Part shown: piece after piece, positions 5,258 through 7,634 of the stretch
How the letters are laid out: every line of letters starts with the position of its first letter
Numbering within the stretch: the stretch's first letter is position 1
Assembly (NCBI GenBank): GCA_018712865.1
Contig: DVGH01000051.1
Coordinates: 1 to 7,634 of the forward strand
Direction of reading: 5' to 3'
Source of the DNA: Scatavimonas merdipullorum
GTDB taxonomy: Bacteria; Bacillota; Clostridia; Oscillospirales; Acutalibacteraceae
DNA: 7,634 nt
Translations under genes and position numbers: made by a program
The notes under the pieces: model-generated
Database searches by the model: none
The model's input: only the letters and a program-made list of their open reading frames with translations
Told to the model about the DNA's origin: nothing

Positions 5258-6220
5258 ATGTCAAAGAAAGTAAAAAGAAGTATTAGTATGCTTCTGGCAA
5301 TCCTGATGATCGCGGCCATGAGCTGCATTGCAGCAACATCCGCCGGCGCGCTAACAGCCGGTACACAGATCTTTTTTGATAACTCCCAGACCCAGTGGGA
5401 GCATGTGTACATTTACGGCTGGCAGTACGGCCTTTCGAGCGATTTTGTAGAGCTTGAACCCATTGCAGAGGATTCTGACATTTATGCTTACACGCTTACT
5501 TATGACACGGTAGACGGCAGCACGTTCTGCCTGTTTACAAACACCACAAACTGGAGCGGCCGCCAGACGGTGGACATTGCTACAGAAGCCGGCAAGAACC
5601 TGTGGACACCGGTTGTTTCTGAAGCTGGCTCTATTGAGGGTTCTTGGAGTTACATGACTCCGCCCGCGGCACAGCCTTCTGTAACGGCTACGCCGGGCAA
5701 AAACTTTGCCATTGAAATGAGCGTTACGGTCAACGAATTTAACTGCCCAGGTGGTGCAAGATACACAGTTAACGGCGGTGACTCAATCCTGTTTGACGGT
5801 TCGGCTACGTTTATCGTTGGCGGCGCAGCTGCAGCAATCGGCAAACAATATACAGTTGTGGTAACTGGTTTGGATGAAGATGGAGTACCTATCCCCGGTG
5901 TTACCTCCACCACCACATACACAAAGGTGGGCATGACGACGATCAACGCCAATATTGACGCAACTTCTTATGACGGCCCGGTCTATGCGTACCTGTTTGG
6001 CGGCGACCGCATTGGCGCGGCGTTCTATGAAATGGAAGAGACAACGGCAGCGGGTGCGAGCGAGCGCACCTTTACCCTTCAGTTTGAGGGCGCGGGCCAG
6101 GTTATCTTTACAACGACAGATGACTGGGCATCTCCCGATATGAAGAAGCTGAACGGCAGTGCAGAGCCGTTGGTTGAGGCAGGCGCGACGGCCAGCTTTG
6201 ACCTCGTCTACCCCGTGTAA
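5258..6220 (+). CDS. secreted starch-binding-like protein with two CBM26-like modules, no catalytic domain
   Basis: This is a 320-residue exported protein. Residues 1-31 are a signal peptide (KKVKR, then a hydrophobic core, ending in ATSAGA). Residues about 35-132 resemble a CBM26/CBM25 starch-binding module: IFFDNSQTQWEHVYIYGW gives the typical opening strand with aromatic residues, and WSYM closes it. Residues about 141-223 resemble a chitobiase/hexosaminidase C-terminal-type (CHB_HEX_C) spacer: ARYTVNGGDSILFDGSATF, then TVVVTGLDEDG. Residues about 226-320 look like a second, more divergent module (VYAYLFGGDR, VIFTTTDDW). No glycoside hydrolase, dockerin, sortase motif or membrane anchor is visible, so it may act as a free starch-binding scaffold or helper. 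The start has GGGAGGA 7 bases upstream. Three TGTGA-N7-TCACA palindromes lie upstream. Assignment to CBM26 is by motif memory; CBM25 or another beta-sandwich is possible. Confidence 0.8.
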   Translation: MSKKVKRSISMLLAILMIAAMSCIAATSAGALTAGTQIFFDNSQTQWEHVYIYGWQYGLSSDFVELEPIAEDSDIYAYTLTYDTVDGSTFCLFTNTTNWSGRQTVDIATEAGKNLWTPVVSEAGSIEGSWSYMTPPAAQPSVTATPGKNFAIEMSVTVNEFNCPGGARYTVNGGDSILFDGSATFIVGGAAAAIGKQYTVVVTGLDEDGVPIPGVTSTTTYTKVGMTTINANIDATSYDGPVYAYLFGGDRIGAAFYEMEETTAAGASERTFTLQFEGAGQVIFTTTDDWASPDMKKLNGSAEPLVEAGATASFDLVYPV

Positions 6221-6227
6221 ATTTTAT

Positions 6228-6268
6228 AGTGTGCTCTATGCGGCAGGCGCCGCATAGAGCACACTTTG
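6228..6268 (+). terminator. long perfect hairpin after the starch-binding protein gene
   Basis: A perfect 17-bp stem (6228-6244 with 6249-6265) with an AGGC loop begins 8 bases after the stop codon. Only TTT follows, so termination may be partial or the hairpin may mainly protect the mRNA 3' end. Confidence 0.65.
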
Positions 6269-6304
6269 AACTTAAATCCCGCAAGCTTGCGGGGTAAGAA
6301 ATAT

Positions 6305-6343
6305 CCCCGCCGCCCGGCGCAGTTTGGGCCGGGCGAGGCGGGG
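6305..6343. repeat. GC-rich inverted repeat (hairpin)
   Basis: CCCCGCC GCCCGGC (6305-6318) pairs with GCCGGGC, a 2-base GA bulge, and GGCGGGG (6328-6343). This makes 14 base pairs around a 9-base loop. It has no T-tract, so it is not a standard terminator. Confidence 0.7.
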
Positions 6344-6418
6344 CCAAACCAGACAAAGTGAGGAAAACAGACGGTGTTGAAAAAGCCCCTACCCCAAGCC
6401 ATGCAAAGCGGTAAAAAG

Positions 6419-6463
6419 CTGCGCGCCCTCCCACACCGGCGCGCAGTGTAAAAAATGCAGCTT
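6419..6463. repeat. two alternative, mutually exclusive hairpin pairings
   Basis: CTGCGCGCC (6419-6427) pairs perfectly with 6438-6446. The overlapping AAGCTGC (6416-6422) can instead pair with GCAGCTT (6457-6463), which is followed by CTTTCTTTT. Shared bases 6419-6422 mean that both cannot form fully at once. Confidence 0.4.
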
Positions 6464-6634
6464 CTTTCTTTTGCCAATGGCATAAAATATTCCCCCCGTA
6501 CATAGAGTTGTAGAGAAAAGCGGTTTAAAAGGACAGACGGGGGGGTGAAGGGTTGTTGTATCTGCTGATCTTACAAACGTAGTTTTCTGCTTTTTACAGG
6601 GCGAAAGCTACGGGTTTTGTTTTTTCTGGGCGTT

Positions 6635-6664
6635 TTGACAAAATCCGGCTGGTTCTACTATAAA
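6635..6664 (+). promoter_or_regulatory. promoter of the LRR surface protein gene
   Basis: A perfect TTGACA (6635-6640) is followed after 18 bases by TATAAA (6659-6664). The -35 lies inside an 11-base palindrome TTTTGACAAAA (6633-6643). The predicted start, near 6671, would fall inside the ribosome binding site GGGAGG (6669-6674), leaving almost no leader. Confidence 0.45.
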
Positions 6665-6681
6665 AATCGGGAGGCGAAAGT

Positions 6682-7634
6682 ATGGCAAAGCTTAAAAGGG
6701 CCGTAAGCTGCCTGCTGGCGGCGATGGTGCTGCTGAGCATGTGCATGCTCGTGCCGGCGGCGGTCGCCGCAGAAACGGCGGACGGCCTGGTTTATGAGGA
6801 AGTAAACGAAGAAATAACCATTACAGGATATACGGGCGCGGGCGGCGAAGTGGTAATACCGGCGGAAATTGACGGCAAACCGGTTGTGGCCATTGGAAGA
6901 CAGGCTTTTCGTCCCTCTGCAAATCCTTCTGCAAACAATATAACCAATTTAGTCATACCAAACAGTGTAAAAAATATTATAGGAGCAGGTCTTTTTAGAG
7001 GATGCGAAAATTTAATATCTGTTACATTTCCGGAAGATGTAGTAATTGATTCTACCGCGAGTATGTTCCGTGACTGCACGGCGCTGCAGTCTATTACAGT
7101 CCCTAAAAATGTTACATCATTAGACATGTATATGTTTCAAAATTGCGAATCTTTAGAGACGATCAGTTTTCCGGAAGGGAGCCTGCTCGTTTTAATTCAA
7201 ATGCTTGCTTTTAAAAAAACGGCTATTCAGGAAATTGAGCTACCCAAGAATTTGGAAAAAATAGAATCACAGGCCTTTGAAGATTGCAAAAATTTAACAG
7301 ATATTACTATACATGACAAAGTAACATCTATTTCAACATCTGCTTTTAATAACATCCCCAAGGAGCAGCTGACAATCCACGGCATAGCCGGCAGTTATGC
7401 GTTTGATTATGCGAACACAAACGGCTATGCGTTTGCGGCAATCCAGGAGGGTGCGGATTTGGTCACCACCTACCTGCAGGCAAAGATTGATGAAGCAAAG
7501 GGTCTGGACCCGGCGCTTTATACAAAGGAGAGCTATGCTGCACTGCAGACGGCGATTGCACACGCCGAGCAGGTGCTGGAGGAAGCGACCGAGCAGACAC
7601 AGATTGATGCAGAGATTGCTGCGCTGCAGGGCGT
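6682..7634 (+). CDS. secreted BspA-like leucine-rich-repeat surface protein with FIVAR-like segment (3' end cut by window)
   Basis: The first 317 residues of a larger exported protein are present. Residues 1-30 are a signal peptide (MAKLKRAVSCLLAAMVLLSM, ending PAAVAA). Residues about 36-75 are the usual entry to BspA/TpLRR proteins (ITGYTGAGGEVVIPAEIDGKPVVAIG, then AF). Residues about 76-232 carry LRR_5-type repeats of about 22-24 residues with the pattern AF/MF..C..L..I..P..V..I, for example MFRDCTALQSITVPKNVTSL. Residues about 258-317 are helical and FIVAR-like (LQAKIDEAKGLDPALYTKESY, then AALQTAI). Such proteins are wall- or surface-exposed and mediate adhesion or carbohydrate/host contact; the anchor would lie beyond the window. 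The start has GGGAGG 7 bases upstream. The repeat part is far more AT-rich than both flanks. The gene has its own promoter and is not obviously co-transcribed with the upstream starch-binding gene. Confidence 0.88.
   Translation, partial: MAKLKRAVSCLLAAMVLLSMCMLVPAAVAAETADGLVYEEVNEEITITGYTGAGGEVVIPAEIDGKPVVAIGRQAFRPSANPSANNITNLVIPNSVKNIIGAGLFRGCENLISVTFPEDVVIDSTASMFRDCTALQSITVPKNVTSLDMYMFQNCESLETISFPEGSLLVLIQMLAFKKTAIQEIELPKNLEKIESQAFEDCKNLTDITIHDKVTSISTSAFNNIPKEQLTIHGIAGSYAFDYANTNGYAFAAIQEGADLVTTYLQAKIDEAKGLDPALYTKESYAALQTAIAHAEQVLEEATEQTQIDAEIAALQG

Larger units (their letters stand above)
6266..6681. other. GC-rich structured intergenic region upstream of the LRR gene
   Basis: No credible gene is seen; two minus frames here (6108-6503 and 6208-6483) lack ribosome binding sites and overlap the hairpins. 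The stretch carries a 16-base palindrome CCCGCAAGCTTGCGGG (6278-6293), a strong GC hairpin (6305-6343), a third hairpin (6419-6446), C6 and G7 tracts able to pair (6492-6499 with 6537-6544), and a weak hairpin 6578-6612 followed by a T-rich run. I recognise no known riboswitch or small RNA family. The promoter of the LRR gene lies at its right end. Confidence 0.5.

Noticed and set aside
6108..6503. 131-codon minus frame and the overlapping 91-codon frame after the starch-binding gene
   Set aside because: No ribosome binding site; they are composed mostly of hairpin arms and low-complexity GC-rich DNA.
6589..6625. Fragment GGGCGAAAGCTACGGG resembling part of a c-di-GMP-I riboswitch core
   Set aside because: The partner half of the aptamer (GGCAAACC-type segment and the tetraloop receptor helix) could not be found at proper spacing; chance similarity is more likely.
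6792..7563. Minus-strand frames opposite the LRR gene (6792-7127, 7333-7563)
   Set aside because: The plus frame is open across the whole stretch with clear LRR and FIVAR-like patterns; the minus frames are shadows.

Overview
The window looks like chromosomal DNA of a Gram-positive anaerobe of the Clostridia, most likely a gut Oscillospiraceae/Ruminococcus-type bacterium. This is inferred from strong AGGAGG-type ribosome binding sites, TTG starts, compact intrinsic terminators, a BspA-like leucine-rich-repeat surface protein and a secreted protein resembling clostridial starch-binding modules. No rRNA, tRNA, CRISPR array, transposase or integrase was recognised.

Layout. Positions 1-430 hold no gene I can name; they carry two hairpin terminators and an ambiguous open frame at the left edge. 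Positions 431-1123 hold a divergent pair: a two-helix membrane protein of 75 residues (minus) and an XRE-family repressor (plus), with promoters packed between them. Positions 1124-1577 hold the repressor's terminator, an orphan C-terminal coding fragment (1279-1452) that is probably a decayed gene, and a strong hairpin terminator. This left part is AT-rich and has the look of accessory DNA.

Positions 1578-3381 hold a second divergent pair: an extended short-chain dehydrogenase/reductase (minus) and a TetR-family regulator (plus). Their two promoters appear to share one ATTATAAT -10 region, and TGTTGA/TCAACA half-sites flank it, which suggests that TetR controls itself and the reductase. Positions 3464-4630 (minus) encode a secreted coiled-coil M23 peptidoglycan hydrolase. 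It converges with tetR on a shared bidirectional terminator.

From 4631 to 5257 lies a long non-coding region with three copies of the palindrome TGTGA-N7-TCACA. It leads into a secreted protein (5258-6220) with two starch-binding-like modules and no catalytic domain. A strong hairpin and a GC-rich, highly structured intergenic stretch follow. The last gene (6682 to the right edge, incomplete) is a secreted BspA-like leucine-rich-repeat protein continuing into a FIVAR-like helical segment.

Taken together, the right half is a cell-surface neighbourhood (wall remodelling, polysaccharide binding, surface display), while the left half consists of small self-contained regulator/target pairs. The most notable unexplained signals are the triple palindrome upstream of the starch-binding protein and the abrupt base-composition change inside the leucine-rich-repeat gene.
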